Positions 43,967 to 53,436 of a DNA stretch of 64,000 nt are shown here, piece by piece. The notes below the pieces were generated by a model. It did not search any database. It saw only the letters and a program-made list of their open reading frames with translations, and was not told where the DNA came from. This DNA is from Lactobacillus sp. (lineage in GTDB: Bacteria > Bacillota > Bacilli > Lactobacillales > Lactobacillaceae). How positions within the stretch are numbered: position 1 is the stretch's first letter; the number at the start of each line of letters is the position of its first letter. The DNA lies in contig JAUMUC010000002.1 in the NCBI GenBank assembly GCA_030530865.1, positions 124,001 to 188,000 of the forward strand. The letters run 5' to 3'. A program made the position numbers and the translations under genes.

Positions 43967-44362
43967 TTACTCAACAAAATTTGCTAAAACACCATTAATA
44001 AAAGGCTTTTCCTTAGGATCTGCAAATTCATCACATAAATTCAAGGCTTCATTAATTGCTACCTTGGGATCGATTTCTGAACTGTACTTCATTTCGTACA
44101 AAGCAAGTTCCAAAATGGCAATAGTAATCTTATTTAATCGATTCAAGTTCCAGCCAGCTTTTAATTTTGAAGCTAGATCAGCTTCTAAAGTAGCACGCTT
44201 TTCGATCACACCTGCGATCAATTGATCTGAATATGCGGGAACTTCTTTCAATTCAAGAGCTTTAACTGCAGTTTCTTCAACTTCTTTAACAGTTAACTCT
44301 GGATTTTGATTAGCAATAAAAATTGCTTGTAACGCCATCATACGACTAGCATGTTGATTCAT
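43967..44362 (-). CDS. nusB: Transcription antitermination factor NusB
   Basis: The 131-residue all-helical protein has NusB sequences: the N-terminal MALQAIFIANQNPE, KAGWNLNRLNKITIAILELA and PKVAINEALNLCDEFADP. NusB binds boxA RNA with NusE for rRNA antitermination. It shares a base with the Asp23-family gene and ends at a terminator. Length is normal. Confidence 0.95.
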   Translation of the reverse strand: MNQHASRMMALQAIFIANQNPELTVKEVEETAVKALELKEVPAYSDQLIAGVIEKRATLEADLASKLKAGWNLNRLNKITIAILELALYEMKYSSEIDPKVAINEALNLCDEFADPKEKPFINGVLANFVE

Positions 44363-44790
44363 TAATCTTGTTGATCCTCCGGAAACAATTTATCATCGGC
44401 TTCTTCAATTGGTAATTCGTCAGGGAAAATTAATCCAACAACGTGAATGTTAATTCTACCCATGTCCAAATCAGTCATTTGAGCCATTTGATCCTTTAAT
44501 CTCTTTTGTAATTTGGTTGCTACTTCAGGCACATTTACTCCGCTGTTAAGGTACACGTAAACATCACCAGTCAAAATGCCATCTTCATCCATATGAACAA
44601 CAACACCCTTACCGCGGTCTTCTTGACCTAAAACGCGCTTCAAACCAGACTTCAAATTGCCACGCATACCAGCAACACCTTCAGTTTTACCTGCAGCAAT
44701 GCCTAAAATGACCTCTAATACATGAGGATCAACTGAAATTTGTTCACTAGCATCGTTTTTAGTTAATAAAATTTTTGAATTATCTGCCAT
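44362..44790 (-). CDS. yqhY: Asp23/Gls24 family protein YqhY
   Basis: A 142-residue DUF322 protein, orthologous in position to YqhY (next to nusB). It has VLEVILGIAAGKTEGVAGMR and GVNVPEVATKLQKRLKDQM. In B. subtilis YqhY is tied to acetyl-CoA carboxylase control; here the acc genes are not adjacent, only efp and nusB. The second of two ATG codons is chosen (44790), with GGAGG 6 bases upstream; 44793 is also possible. Confidence 0.9.
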   Translation of the reverse strand: MADNSKILLTKNDASEQISVDPHVLEVILGIAAGKTEGVAGMRGNLKSGLKRVLGQEDRGKGVVVHMDEDGILTGDVYVYLNSGVNVPEVATKLQKRLKDQMAQMTDLDMGRINIHVVGLIFPDELPIEEADDKLFPEDQQD

Positions 44791-44807
44791 CATGTGCCTC
44801 CTTAGGC

Positions 44808-45377
44808 TTAATCTTTAGCCCGAGATACGTAAGTTCCATCACTAGTGTTAATAGTTAAAACGTCACCTTCCTTGATGAAGAATGGAACGTTAACTACTAA
44901 ACCAGTTTCCATAGTTGCTGGCTTACCACCACCACTTGATGTGTCACCCTTGATACCAGGTTCAGTTTCAGCAACAACTAAGTCAACAGTATTAGGAACT
45001 TCAATACCAATAGTTGTACCTTCGTGAGTAATTACTGATACAACCATGTTTTCCTTAAGATATTTACTTTCAGCTTCACAAAGAGCTTCAGGAACTTCAA
45101 GTTGTTCATAAGTTTCAGTATCCATGAAGACGAAGTTTGCACCATCGTTGTACAAGTATTGCATCTTCTTGGTTCTGATATCTGCGGTTTCAACCTTTGC
45201 AGTTGAGCGGAAAGTTACTTCTTGAACGGCACCGGTGTTCAAACTCTTAAGCTTTGAACGAACGAATGCACTACCCTTTCCTGGCTTAACGTGTTGGAAT
45301 TCAATAATGCGCCATAAATCATTATTGTATTGAATGGTTAAACCATTACTAAATTCATTAACTGAAATCATTGACAT
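44808..45377 (-). CDS. efp: Translation elongation factor P
   Basis: Helps the ribosome through proline runs. The 189-residue three-domain protein has the loop [19 protein letters not shown], with Lys in PGKG as the position modified in many species. No EpmA/EpmB genes are seen in the window. It begins the efp-yqhY-nusB group. The ATG at 45377 has GAGG 10 bases upstream. A TATCTT-ACC-AAGATA inverted repeat at 45401-45415 lies before the gene. Confidence 0.96.
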   Translation of the reverse strand: MSMISVNEFSNGLTIQYNNDLWRIIEFQHVKPGKGSAFVRSKLKSLNTGAVQEVTFRSTAKVETADIRTKKMQYLYNDGANFVFMDTETYEQLEVPEALCEAESKYLKENMVVSVITHEGTTIGIEVPNTVDLVVAETEPGIKGDTSSGGGKPATMETGLVVNVPFFIKEGDVLTINTSDGTYVSRAKD

Positions 45378-45455
45378 AATTTTCTACCTCTTTCTTATAA
45401 TATCTTACCAAGATAAGCTATTTTTTTCTAGAAAAATTATTAACATAGAAATAAA

Positions 45456-45482
45456 AAGAAGTTATCGAATTGATAACTTCTT
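45456..45482 (-). terminator. Terminator after rpmA
   Basis: The stem AAGAAGTTATC / GATAACTTCTT with a 5-base loop is followed by TTTATTTC on the minus strand, 9 bases after the rpmA stop. Confidence 0.88.
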
Positions 45483-45490
45483 AATCGGCA

Positions 45491-45781
45491 TTATTTTTCG
45501 TCAACTGGGTAAACAGAAACTTGCTTCTTGAATTTACCTAAACGTTCAAACTTAACAACACCGTTAGTCAATGCGAATAAAGTGTCGTCACCACCGATAC
45601 CAACATTCTTACCTGGGTGGATCTTAGTACCACGTTGACGGTAAATAATTGAACCAGCGTGAATAGTTTGACCATCAGCTGCCTTAGCGCCTAAACGACG
45701 ACCAGCTGAGTCACGACCGTTAGCAGTTGAACCGCCCCCCTTGTGGTGAGCGAATAAAGTAAGACCTAAAATGTTCATCAT
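45491..45781 (-). CDS. rpmA: 50S ribosomal protein L27
   Basis: The 96-residue protein contains the L27 core [20 protein letters not shown] and [13 protein letters not shown]. It starts with [17 protein letters not shown], an extension with LFA before HHK, which resembles the Firmicutes form cut by the Prp protease. Start chosen is ATG 45781, after AGAGG at 8 bases; a GTG at 45790 is less likely. It lies 15 bases after rplU; the gene for Prp that usually sits between them is absent here. Confidence 0.96.
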   Translation of the reverse strand: MMNILGLTLFAHHKGGGSTANGRDSAGRRLGAKAADGQTIHAGSIIYRQRGTKIHPGKNVGIGGDDTLFALTNGVVKFERLGKFKKQVSVYPVDEK

Positions 45782-45796
45782 GTTTTTCACCTCTAA

Positions 45797-46108
45797 CTAT
45801 GCTTCAATCTTTTCAACGATAACCTTAGTGTAAGGTTGACGGTGACCGTACTTAGAGTGTGAGTGCTTCTTAGGCTTGTACTTGAAAGTTACAACTTTCT
45901 TTTCCTTACCTTGCTTTTCCACCTTAGCAGTAACCTTTGCACCACTAACTAATGGAGTACCAACCTTAACGTCTGAACCGTCAGCAACAAGAACTACTTC
46001 GTCAAAAGTTACTGTAGCACCAGCTTCGACATCAAGCTTTTCAACAAATAAACTTTCACCTTCGGTAACCTTGTATTGCTTACCACCGGTTTTAATAACT
46101 GCGTACAT
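45797..46108 (-). CDS. rplU: 50S ribosomal protein L21
   Basis: The 103-residue protein starts [20 protein letters not shown], the standard L21 start, and has [24 protein letters not shown] lies 8 bases before the ATG. It follows a structured leader (46109-46216) and a promoter at 46223-46251. rplU-rpmA form one transcript. Confidence 0.98.
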   Translation of the reverse strand: MYAVIKTGGKQYKVTEGESLFVEKLDVEAGATVTFDEVVLVADGSDVKVGTPLVSGAKVTAKVEKQGKEKKVVTFKYKPKKHSHSKYGHRQPYTKVIVEKIEA

Positions 46109-46216
46109 CTGTACACCTCCGAATAAAACTTAGACTCGCCAATTAAGGTGGATGGTATCCATCACTTCTGACCTTAACCGTGCGGTTGCAGTGTGAGGTT
46201 TCACACAAATTACAAC
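46109..46216 (-). ncRNA. L21 leader RNA upstream of rplU
   Basis: The transcribed leader can form three hairpins. GTGTGA/TCACAC with an AACC loop is at 46191-46206. AACCG/CGGTT is at 46176-46187. The third is TTAAGGT/ACCTTAA enclosing GATGG/CCATC at 46143-46177, just before the ribosome site. This fits the L21 leader family of Firmicutes, thought to give feedback control by ribosomal protein L21. Structure is seen; the regulatory role is from the family. Confidence 0.75.
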
Positions 46217-46222
46217 TTCTTT

Positions 46223-46251
46223 ATAATACTACACCTAATTTTAGAAAACAA
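46223..46251 (-). promoter_or_regulatory. Promoter of rplU-rpmA
   Basis: On the minus strand TTGTTT (46246-46251) and TATTAT (46223-46228) are 17 bases apart. The start of transcription is expected near 46216, giving an untranslated leader of about 108 bases. Confidence 0.6.
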
Positions 46252-46265
46252 GCTTTTATCAAGCA

Positions 46266-46293
46266 AAAAAGACAACCAAATGGTTGCCTTTTT
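46266..46293 (-). terminator. Terminator after tRNA-Arg
   Basis: The stem AAAGGCAACCA / TGGTTGTCTTT (one G-T pair) with a 2-base loop is followed by TTTGC on the minus strand, 9 bases after the tRNA. Confidence 0.85.
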
Positions 46294-46301
46294 AAGTGTT
46301 A

Positions 46302-46375
46302 TGATCCGGGTGAGATTCGAACCCACGACCCACAGTTTAGAAGACTGTTGCTCTATCCAGCTGAGCTACCGGACC
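46302..46375 (-). tRNA. tRNA-Arg, anticodon UCU
   Basis: The minus strand folds as a tRNA. Acceptor GGTCCGG pairs with CCGGATC (one G-T pair); the D arm is GCTC...GAGC. The anticodon stem ACAGT/ACTGT surrounds loop CTTCTAA with anticodon TCT, and the T arm is GTGGG-TTCGAAT-CTCAC. Discriminator base is A and CCA is not encoded. It reads AGA codons. It has a consensus promoter at 46390-46418 and its own terminator. Confidence 0.96.
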
Positions 46376-46389
46376 AAATAACAGTAATT

Positions 46390-46418
46390 ATTATAGAGAT
46401 AATGTTTGGTACTGTCAA
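46390..46418 (-). promoter_or_regulatory. Consensus promoter of tRNA-Arg
   Basis: On the minus strand TTGACA (46413-46418) and TATAAT (46390-46395) are exactly 17 bases apart. Both hexamers match the sigma-A consensus perfectly. Confidence 0.85.
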
Positions 46419-46461
46419 CAAAATTCTCGCTTTACTTTTCTCACTTTGTTTTAAGAAAACA

Positions 46462-46470
46462 TGATATAAT
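46462..46470 (+). promoter_or_regulatory. Extended -10 promoter of pepX
   Basis: TGATATAAT is an extended -10, about 27 bases before the pepX start. The -35 region is weak. AGGAGG lies at 46485-46490. Confidence 0.5.
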
Positions 46471-46496
46471 TTAACTTATTATTTAGGAGGTCTTTT

Positions 46497-48827
46497 ATGC
46501 GTTACAATCAATTTGCCTATATTAATACAGCCCTTCCCCAAGCTATCAAGGAATTATCTACAATTAATTTCCTACCTGATAACTATGAAGAATTAACATT
46601 TTCTGAATTATTAAAAGAATTTGTTTTGAAAACTTTTCCAGAAAATCCTGTTAATAGTAAACTTGCTGAATTAGCCGTCGGTGACGTTGACTTGTTGACT
46701 TTTCTAGACCAAAAGCCTGAAAAGATGACTGGCTTAGCTTTCAAGACCATGGCCTTAAACTTATTAGGTTATGAATTATTGAATGATTACAAGTTAGATG
46801 ATGTCACTAGTTTTTGGAAAAAGCATGCCCTTCCAGAATTTACCGACTTATCTACCAAAGATGAATTAATTATGGCCTTCTATCGTCTCTTAAATACTAG
46901 AGCCAAAAACGGTCAACTATTGATTGATGGCTTAGCTGCTAAAGGATATTTCAAATCCTTCTTCGGTGGTAATAGCCATGTCTTTTTCAACGGAAAATCA
47001 TTACCTGTATTTGATACCAGCAGAATTATCCGTGAAATGGTTTATGTTGAAACAGATTTGGATACCGATGGCGATGGAAAGAGCGATCTCATTCAAGTTG
47101 CTGTCTATCGTCCTAGTGAATCTGAATTATTCAAAATTCCAGCAATTTACACAGCTAATCCTTACTTTACTGGCATCGTTGAAAATGCAAAAACGAACCA
47201 TAATGTCGACGAAGATTTAGTTGATGCGACAACTTGGACTAATCCGCAATATGAAGCCAAAGCTGAAGTTCCTGCTAAAAAGCCAAGTGGCGAAGATTTT
47301 GGTGCTACTGAAGAAGCTTTTGGACAATCATCATACACTTTGAATGAATACATGCTTGCTCGCGGTTTTGCTAGCGTAACTGCTGCAGCAATCGGAACTC
47401 GCCATAGTGATGGTTTGAGAATTACTGGGGCTCCTGAAGAAACTATTGCTGCAAAGGCAGTTATCGAATGGCTTCATGGTGATCGCATCGCTTATACTGA
47501 CCGTGAACGAACTCATGAAGTTAAAGCTTCATGGTGTACTGGAAATGTCGGTATGAGTGGCCGTTCATATTTAGGTACTTTACAAATTAGTTTGGCAACC
47601 ACTGGCGTTCCCGGTTTAAAGACTGTTGTCAGTGAAGCAGCTATTTCATCTTGGTATGACTATTACCGTGAACATGGTTTAGTAGTTGCTCCTGAAGCTT
47701 GCCAAGGTGAAGATTTAGATAAGTTAGCTGAATTTTGCCAATCTAACCTCTTAGATGCTGGTGACTATTTAAAGAAAAAAGCTGCCTTTGAAGCTGAACA
47801 AAAAGAATTAAATGAAAAGCAAGATCGGGCAACTGGTCAATATAGTGATTTCTGGGAAGCTAGAAATTATCGTCATCATACTGATGGAATTAAATGTTCA
47901 TTTATCAGTGTCCACGGTTTGAACGATTGGAACGTTAAGCCTAAGAATGTTTACAAGCTTTGGCAAAAGATTAAGCATTTACCTATTAGACATCACCTTT
48001 TCTTGCACCAAGGTCCACACCACGATATGAACAATTTAGTTTCAATCGATTTTACCGATATCCTAAATATGTGGTACTGCCAAGAATTATTGGATTTAAA
48101 TAATGGTTTTGAAAAACAAATTTCACCAGTTATGATCCAAGATAACTTGCAAGCTGATGAATGGCATCTTGAAGATGATTGGTCAAATCATTTAGGTAGC
48201 GAAGTGAAATATTACGCTGAAGATCAACACACTTTATCGAAAAATGGTAACTTCCAAGAAACAGTTGAATTTGTCGATCAAGGTGGACAAAAGATTAGTG
48301 ATAAAGACTGGGAATTGAAACTCTTTAAAGCTGAAATCCCTTCTGTCTTTTTAAAGACGGATGAATTTGCTCATCCAATCACTTTAACTGGACGTCCAGA
48401 AATCAAAGTCCGCGTTGCCAGTTCAAAAAATGTTGGCCAACTATCAGTTGCTTTAGTTGAATTAGGAAAACGTCAACACTTGACGCCACTTCCTAAAAAG
48501 TTCATGCGACAAAATCTTGGTTATCGGTTTGGCTATGACGCATTGCAAGAATTTGTCAATGACAATCCAACTATTGGTAAATTAATTTCAGTCGCACATA
48601 TGAATTTACAAAACTATCAAGATATGAAAAAACCAAGCAAGATCACTGCTGGTGAATTCTATGATTTAACTTTCCAATTACAACCTACTTATTATCAAGT
48701 TCCAGCTGGCAGTCAATTAGCACTTGTCATCTACTCAACTGATCAAAAGATGACTAAACGTCCAATATCCGAAACAACTTACCAAATTGACCTATCAGCT
48801 ACTGAACTAACTCTTTACGAAAAATAA
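46497..48827 (+). CDS. pepX: Xaa-Pro dipeptidyl-peptidase PepX
   Basis: Removes X-Pro dipeptides from the N-terminus of peptides, a key step in the use of casein-like peptides. The 776-residue protein has the lactobacillar PepX layout. An N-terminal helical domain is followed by an alpha/beta hydrolase with catalytic Ser in [13 protein letters not shown] (around 355). A C-terminal jelly-roll region follows. The catalytic Asp/His part appears in [13 protein letters not shown] and [10 protein letters not shown]. Length is normal. It is monocistronic, diverging from tRNA-Arg, with a bidirectional terminator behind. Together with Opp and the C69 dipeptidase it forms the peptide-use theme of the window. 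Confidence 0.97.
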   Translation: MRYNQFAYINTALPQAIKELSTINFLPDNYEELTFSELLKEFVLKTFPENPVNSKLAELAVGDVDLLTFLDQKPEKMTGLAFKTMALNLLGYELLNDYKLDDVTSFWKKHALPEFTDLSTKDELIMAFYRLLNTRAKNGQLLIDGLAAKGYFKSFFGGNSHVFFNGKSLPVFDTSRIIREMVYVETDLDTDGDGKSDLIQVAVYRPSESELFKIPAIYTANPYFTGIVENAKTNHNVDEDLVDATTWTNPQYEAKAEVPAKKPSGEDFGATEEAFGQSSYTLNEYMLARGFASVTAAAIGTRHSDGLRITGAPEETIAAKAVIEWLHGDRIAYTDRERTHEVKASWCTGNVGMSGRSYLGTLQISLATTGVPGLKTVVSEAAISSWYDYYREHGLVVAPEACQGEDLDKLAEFCQSNLLDAGDYLKKKAAFEAEQKELNEKQDRATGQYSDFWEARNYRHHTDGIKCSFISVHGLNDWNVKPKNVYKLWQKIKHLPIRHHLFLHQGPHHDMNNLVSIDFTDILNMWYCQELLDLNNGFEKQISPVMIQDNLQADEWHLEDDWSNHLGSEVKYYAEDQHTLSKNGNFQETVEFVDQGGQKISDKDWELKLFKAEIPSVFLKTDEFAHPITLTGRPEIKVRVASSKNVGQLSVALVELGKRQHLTPLPKKFMRQNLGYRFGYDALQEFVNDNPTIGKLISVAHMNLQNYQDMKKPSKITAGEFYDLTFQLQPTYYQVPAGSQLALVIYSTDQKMTKRPISETTYQIDLSATELTLYEK

Positions 48828-48840
48828 ACAACAAAAATAA

Positions 48841-48869
48841 AAAAGGCAGAACAATTTGTTCTGTCTTTT
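48841..48869. terminator. Bidirectional terminator between pepX and GRP transporter
   Basis: The stem AAAAGGCAGAACA / TGTTCTGTCTTTT (one G-T pair) has A- and T-runs on both sides, ending pepX and the convergent gene at 48874. Confidence 0.88.
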
Positions 48870-48873
48870 TTTC

Positions 48874-49731
48874 TTAGAATAATGTAGTCAAGACTGCACC
48901 AGCGATAACTAATGCCAAACCAATGAAAGTGTAAATCAAGCCTTGCTTGGTCTTAGTTTCCTTCAAGATCACAATACCTGAAACTGTTGAAACAACTACG
49001 CAAAGTTGAGCAATGACGAATGCCATGTTAACACCAACGTGTTGCATTGATAAAGTGTATCCTAAGGTACCTAAAGCCCAGCAAATACCAGCTGGCAAAA
49101 TCTTGTATGATGCTTTTTGGAGCATTGCTTTAGCTTGTCCCTTGTAAATGACATAAGCGATTGATCCAACGAAGACACCAACTGCTTGTCCAAACAAAAT
49201 GGCAATTCCGCTAGCAACAATTGACTTAGGAATAACTGAGCTGGCTACGTAACCCAATTGAGTCAAAATCAAAATTGGGATAACTTTCTTACTTGCACTA
49301 GCACCAGGAGTTCCTTCTTCAGTCTTTGAAGTGAACAAAACTCCGATAATCAAAGCAATGATACCAATGGCACCCATGATCTTTGACATTGGGCTGTGCC
49401 ATTCACCGAAAAGTAATACACCACAGATTGGCACACCGATCAATTGGGTTGCAGTTGAAATTGGCATGGTAGTTGACACACCGATTTCATTGAAACTGAA
49501 GAATTGACCAACTTGTCCAATCACCCAGCAAAGACCTGCTAAAAATGAAACTCCAAAAATTACTGGATTAATTTCTGGACGGTAACAAGCATAGATGATT
49601 GCTGAAGTTACTAAAATACCGACTGCGGTTCCGACTACTTGGTTAAAAATTGTCTTCTCTTTCACAATAGTTGCGAAGATAGACATAGCTCCCCATCCAA
49701 AAACTGGGAGGAACAATAAAATAATTTCCAT
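48874..49731 (-). CDS. GRP-family sugar uptake protein (GlcU/RbsU type)
   Basis: A 285-residue membrane protein with about ten segments, of the glucose/ribose porter (GRP, RhaT-like) family of the drug/metabolite superfamily. Family features are the start LLFLPVFGWGAMSIFATIVK, FFSFNEIGVSTTMPISTATQ and VPICGVLLFGEW. These porters import a sugar with protons. The substrate (glucose or ribose) cannot be told from sequence, and no kinase or metabolic gene is next to it. It lies 100 bases after fhs and is probably transcribed alone. Confidence 0.88.
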   Translation of the reverse strand: MEIILLFLPVFGWGAMSIFATIVKEKTIFNQVVGTAVGILVTSAIIYACYRPEINPVIFGVSFLAGLCWVIGQVGQFFSFNEIGVSTTMPISTATQLIGVPICGVLLFGEWHSPMSKIMGAIGIIALIIGVLFTSKTEEGTPGASASKKVIPILILTQLGYVASSVIPKSIVASGIAILFGQAVGVFVGSIAYVIYKGQAKAMLQKASYKILPAGICWALGTLGYTLSMQHVGVNMAFVIAQLCVVVSTVSGIVILKETKTKQGLIYTFIGLALVIAGAVLTTLF

Positions 49732-49802
49732 CTAATTGTTTCCCTCACTTAAAAAAAGATAACAGAAACTATGATACCACTTTCATTACTACATTTCTAG
49801 TA

Positions 49803-49831
49803 AAAAAGAGATTGCTAAGCAATCTCTTTTT
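49803..49831 (-). terminator. Terminator after fhs
   Basis: The perfect stem AAAAAGAGATTGC / GCAATCTCTTTTT with loop of three bases is followed by T on the minus strand, directly after the fhs stop. Confidence 0.9.
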
Positions 49832-51487
49832 CTATGATAAACCGCTAACTTCACCATCATAAGTGATCTTCATCCGCATAGCAGCAGGTGTTTTTGGTAA
49901 ACCTGGCATCGTCATGATGGTACCAGATAAGCAAACGATAAAGCCTGCTCCTAGTTTTGGAATAAATTCTCTAATGTGAAAGTCAAAGTCAGTTGGTGCT
50001 CCTAATTTTTTAGGATCATCACTAAATGAATATTGCGTTTTAGCAATACATACTGGTAACTTGTCCCAGCCATTTTTGGCAAATAAGGTCAATTGCTTTT
50101 CAGCTTTGTCAGAAAAGATGACATCTTTGGCACCATAAATTTGTTTGGCAATAGTTTCAATCTTAGTTTTGATTGAATCATTGACATCATAAAGTGGCTT
50201 GAAGTCTGCTTTTTCTTCAGCTAATTGCACCACTTTTTCAGCAATTTCCAGTTCGCCATCGCTACCCTTGGCCCATTCATCAGTTAAGAAAGCCTCAACG
50301 CCCCACTTCTTAGCTTCAGCTTTAATCGTTTCATTTTCTTTAGCTGTTGAAGCAAAGTGATTAATAGCTACAACTACCGGTAAGCCGTAAGATTGCATGT
50401 TCTTCACGTGACGAGCTAAGTTGCTGCATCCCTTCACTAGCGCATCTATATTTTCTTCATCAAGATCTTTGACCGGAACGCCTGCATTATACTTCAAAGC
50501 TCTTGCAGTAGCGACAACTACAACAGCATCAGGCGTTTTTCCTAAAACTGGACGCTTAATATCAAGGAATTTTTCAGCACCTAAATCAGCACCAAAACCT
50601 GCTTCTGTCACTGTGTAATCAGATAAAGAAACTGCTAACTTCGTAGCAATCACTGAGTTACAACCGTGGGCAATATTTGCAAAAGGACCGCCGTGCACTA
50701 AGGCAGGAGTTCCTTCTAAAGTTTGAACCAAGTTTGGTTTCAAAGCTTCTTGTAAAATAATTGCGATTGAATCGGTAAAGCCTAATTGACCAACCGTAAT
50801 TGGCTCTTTGTCATAAGAATAGCCGACCACAATTTGACTAATTCGCTTTTTCAAATCAGCCAAATCAGTTGCCAAACATAAGATGGCCATTAATTCAGAC
50901 GCAGCTGTGATATCAAAACCTGCTTCTCGAGGAACACCATGAATTGGGCCACCTAAGCCGGTCACCACTTTTCGCAAAGCCCGGTCATTAACATCGATTG
51001 CTCGCTTCCAAATAATGCGACGTGGATCAAGTCCAAGTGGATTTTCACGCATGACATAGTTGTCAATCAAAGCAGCTAGAGTATTAACTGCACTTGAAAG
51101 TGCATGAATATCGCCGTTAAAGTGAAGGTTGATATCCTCCATTGGGGCAACTTGAGCATAGCCACCACCACAAGCTCCACCCTTCATCCCAAAAACTGGT
51201 CCCATTGAAGGTTCACGCATGGCGATCGTTGTTTGATGGCCTAACTTGTTCATTGCATCAGCCAAACCGATCATGACAGTTGTCTTGCCTTCACCACCTG
51301 GCGTTGGATTAATGGCAGTCACTAAGATTAATTTATGCTTTTTATCCCGACTTGCCACTGGCAAATTGATCTTGGCCTTATAATGACCATAAGGTTCAAT
51401 TTGTTCATTCTTTAATCCTAACTTACCAGCTATCTCTTCAATTGGCTTTAACTCAGCCTGAGTTGCAATTTCAATATCTGTTAACAT
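49832..51487 (-). CDS. fhs: Formate-tetrahydrofolate ligase
   Basis: Makes 10-formyl-THF from formate, THF and ATP for purine synthesis and fMet-tRNA. The protein has [21 protein letters not shown] (P-loop-like motif; quoted in part, residues about 60-75), [20 protein letters not shown] and [13 protein letters not shown]-like segments typical of the family. Start chosen is ATG 51487 ([10 protein letters not shown], 551 residues), with GGAGG 7 bases upstream; the ATG at 51493 is one base from that site. It works with FolD (43083). It diverges from the YitT gene. Confidence 0.96.
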   Translation of the reverse strand: MLTDIEIATQAELKPIEEIAGKLGLKNEQIEPYGHYKAKINLPVASRDKKHKLILVTAINPTPGGEGKTTVMIGLADAMNKLGHQTTIAMREPSMGPVFGMKGGACGGGYAQVAPMEDINLHFNGDIHALSSAVNTLAALIDNYVMRENPLGLDPRRIIWKRAIDVNDRALRKVVTGLGGPIHGVPREAGFDITAASELMAILCLATDLADLKKRISQIVVGYSYDKEPITVGQLGFTDSIAIILQEALKPNLVQTLEGTPALVHGGPFANIAHGCNSVIATKLAVSLSDYTVTEAGFGADLGAEKFLDIKRPVLGKTPDAVVVVATARALKYNAGVPVKDLDEENIDALVKGCSNLARHVKNMQSYGLPVVVAINHFASTAKENETIKAEAKKWGVEAFLTDEWAKGSDGELEIAEKVVQLAEEKADFKPLYDVNDSIKTKIETIAKQIYGAKDVIFSDKAEKQLTLFAKNGWDKLPVCIAKTQYSFSDDPKKLGAPTDFDFHIREFIPKLGAGFIVCLSGTIMTMPGLPKTPAAMRMKITYDGEVSGLS

Positions 51488-51604
51488 TGGCATTCCTCCT
51501 TTTAGTCAACTATGTCTATTTTCTAACACTTAATGAAAAATAACAACTTTTAAGTATTATTTTAAAAATCAATTATCTTTTAACAATACCAATTTTATTT
51601 ACGT

Positions 51605-51610
51605 TATAAT
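51605..51610 (+). promoter_or_regulatory. -10 element before YitT gene
   Basis: A perfect TATAAT lies 26 bases before the start codon at 51637. A TTAACA at 51580-51585 is a possible -35 but the spacing of 19 bases is long. Confidence 0.4.
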
Positions 51611-51636
51611 AAAACAAATTAGAGAAAGGAGCTTTT

Positions 51637-52476
51637 ATGGATAGACAAATTCACAAACATGCATGGTTTCGCTGGGGTGTCTTTGTAATCGCCTTAGAAA
51701 TTATTGCGATTTCAATTAACTACTTTTACGCACCAGCCGGCATCGCAGCAGGAGGTACGACTGGACTTGCCATCCTTCTAGATGCTGCTTTCAAATTTAA
51801 CCGTCCATTAGTCGTTTTCGTGGCTAACACTTTCATGATCGTTTTAGCTTACTTCTTTTTAGATAAAAAGACGGTCAAAAATATTGCACTAGGTAGTTAC
51901 CTTTTGCCACTGTTGATGTACATTACGCCAAGTGCTCAATTAACTAAAAGTATGCTTTTAGCAGTCACTTATGGTGGTGCGTTAATGGGATTAGGTGTGG
52001 CTTTATTGTACCGGGTGAATGCTTCTAGCGGTGGGACAACGGTTCCTCCAATGATTTTGAAAAAGTACTTCTACATTAATCCTTCAGCTAGTTTACTGGC
52101 CATCGATTTATGTATAATTGTCGCCAACATCTTTACTGACAGTGTTGAAGCAATGCTCATGGCTGCTTTTTCACAAGTCGTGACTACCTTAGTGATGCGG
52201 TACACTGAATCGGGTCTTGATCACAAGTATCAAGTCAAGATTATGAGTAATGATCACTTTGACGAAATAAAGCAGATGCTCAAAGAAGACTATGCTGGCT
52301 TAACTATTTTCAATGTTGTTGGAGGTTACTCTAACGACTCTAAGCAACAACTTTTAATCATTGTTGACACGCGTGACTATGGTCACTTAATCTATCGGAT
52401 CCACGAAATTGATCCAGATGCGTTCATCGTTTCATCTAACGTCATGAATGTTCATGGTGGACGTTTAGGTATGTAA
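51637..52476 (+). CDS. YitT family membrane protein (DUF161/DUF2179)
   Basis: A 279-residue membrane protein. About five segments in the first 180 residues include the family signature YAPAGIAAGGTTGLAILLDA and RVNASSGGTTVPP. A cytoplasmic DUF2179 domain at about 205-275 (HYF-type: HFDEIKQMLKEDYAGLTIFN, LIIVDTRDYGHL, IDPDAFIV) follows. The substrate is unknown. It has its own promoter and a bidirectional terminator. Confidence 0.9.
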   Translation: MDRQIHKHAWFRWGVFVIALEIIAISINYFYAPAGIAAGGTTGLAILLDAAFKFNRPLVVFVANTFMIVLAYFFLDKKTVKNIALGSYLLPLLMYITPSAQLTKSMLLAVTYGGALMGLGVALLYRVNASSGGTTVPPMILKKYFYINPSASLLAIDLCIIVANIFTDSVEAMLMAAFSQVVTTLVMRYTESGLDHKYQVKIMSNDHFDEIKQMLKEDYAGLTIFNVVGGYSNDSKQQLLIIVDTRDYGHLIYRIHEIDPDAFIVSSNVMNVHGGRLGM

Positions 52477-52504
52477 AAAGGCTTCGAGTTATCTCGAAGC
52501 CTTT
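52477..52504. terminator. Bidirectional terminator with Gfo/Idh stop codon in the loop
   Basis: The perfect stem AAAGGCTTCGAG / CTCGAAGCCTTT surrounds the 4-base loop that holds the stop codon of the minus-strand gene (TTA at 52489-52491). It ends the plus-strand YitT gene too. Confidence 0.92.
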
Positions 52505-53436
52505 GCTGTTGTTAAGATCTTTAAAGCAGTTAAACTTTCTTGGTAAAGTTCATCAACTGCTTTTTTATTTTGCTCATTCAAAATCGCATCAAAATCATTG
52601 AATTCAGCAACCATCCGGTGGCAGTTTGCTTGCCAATTTATTATTTGATCAGGCAAGACAATTTTAATTTCATCTAATTCATTTAGTGTTCCTGAAATAT
52701 CAATATAGCCATTTTCACCACTGATTACGCTATGATTCTTTGACCGACTAGCCTTACTAATCGCCACATTAACTAATAAGTCGGAATAAGTTAAGGTTAA
52801 TAATCCAGATAAATCAATACCTCGTTCCATATTTGCCTGATATTTAATCTTTTCAGGCATGCCAAATAATGCAGCTAATAAATGAATTGGATAAATGCCT
52901 AAATCATTCAAGCATCCCCCGTTTTTGGCAGGATCAAAGGCGGTTGGAGTATCCCCGGCTTTAAAAGCATCATAACGAGATGAATAATGCAGATAATTCA
53001 TATTAACCAAGTGAATTCTACCTAAGCTTGGCAAGTGCTTTTTAATCAAGTTATAGCCTTCCAAGTGAATATTGGTGATCGCTTCTAACAAGTAGACATC
53101 ATTTTTGTCAGCTAAGGTTTTTAATTCAATTAATTCATCAACCGTATCAACAAATGGCTTTTCACAAATGACGTGTTTTTTAGCTTCCAAGGCTTTTTTC
53201 GCATATTCATAATGCAAATTGTTTGGAATTCCTAGATAAACTACATCAATATTGGGATCTTGTAAAAATTCATCATAGTCAACATAAGTCTGCTTAATGC
53301 CGTATTCATTAGCTAATTCCGTGGCAATTGCCTGACTTCTTTTAGTTGACAAAATCGCTACTGGATCAATGACAGAAATTTTAGCTGAAAGTAAATCTTT
53401 GGCAATCATGCCAGTTCCAACAATTCCTAATTTCAT
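52489..53436 (-). CDS. Gfo/Idh/MocA family oxidoreductase
   Basis: A 315-residue NAD(P)-dependent dehydrogenase-like protein. The Rossmann motif GIVGTGMIA lies at residues 4-12, the EKPF motif is in HVICEKPFVD (around 90-99), and the C-terminal sheet domain contains NGGCLNDLGIYPIHL with Asp/His that can act in catalysis. Length is normal. It overlaps the end of the nitroreductase pseudogene by 4 bases, so it could be translated by coupling. Substrate unknown. Confidence 0.9.
   Translation of the reverse strand: MKLGIVGTGMIAKDLLSAKISVIDPVAILSTKRSQAIATELANEYGIKQTYVDYDEFLQDPNIDVVYLGIPNNLHYEYAKKALEAKKHVICEKPFVDTVDELIELKTLADKNDVYLLEAITNIHLEGYNLIKKHLPSLGRIHLVNMNYLHYSSRYDAFKAGDTPTAFDPAKNGGCLNDLGIYPIHLLAALFGMPEKIKYQANMERGIDLSGLLTLTYSDLLVNVAISKASRSKNHSVISGENGYIDISGTLNELDEIKIVLPDQIINWQANCHRMVAEFNDFDAILNEQNKKAVDELYQESLTALKILTTAKASR

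Noticed and set aside
48841-48869. GAAC/GTTC pair as a LexA box
   Set aside because: The spacing is five bases, not four, and the pair is part of the pepX terminator stem.
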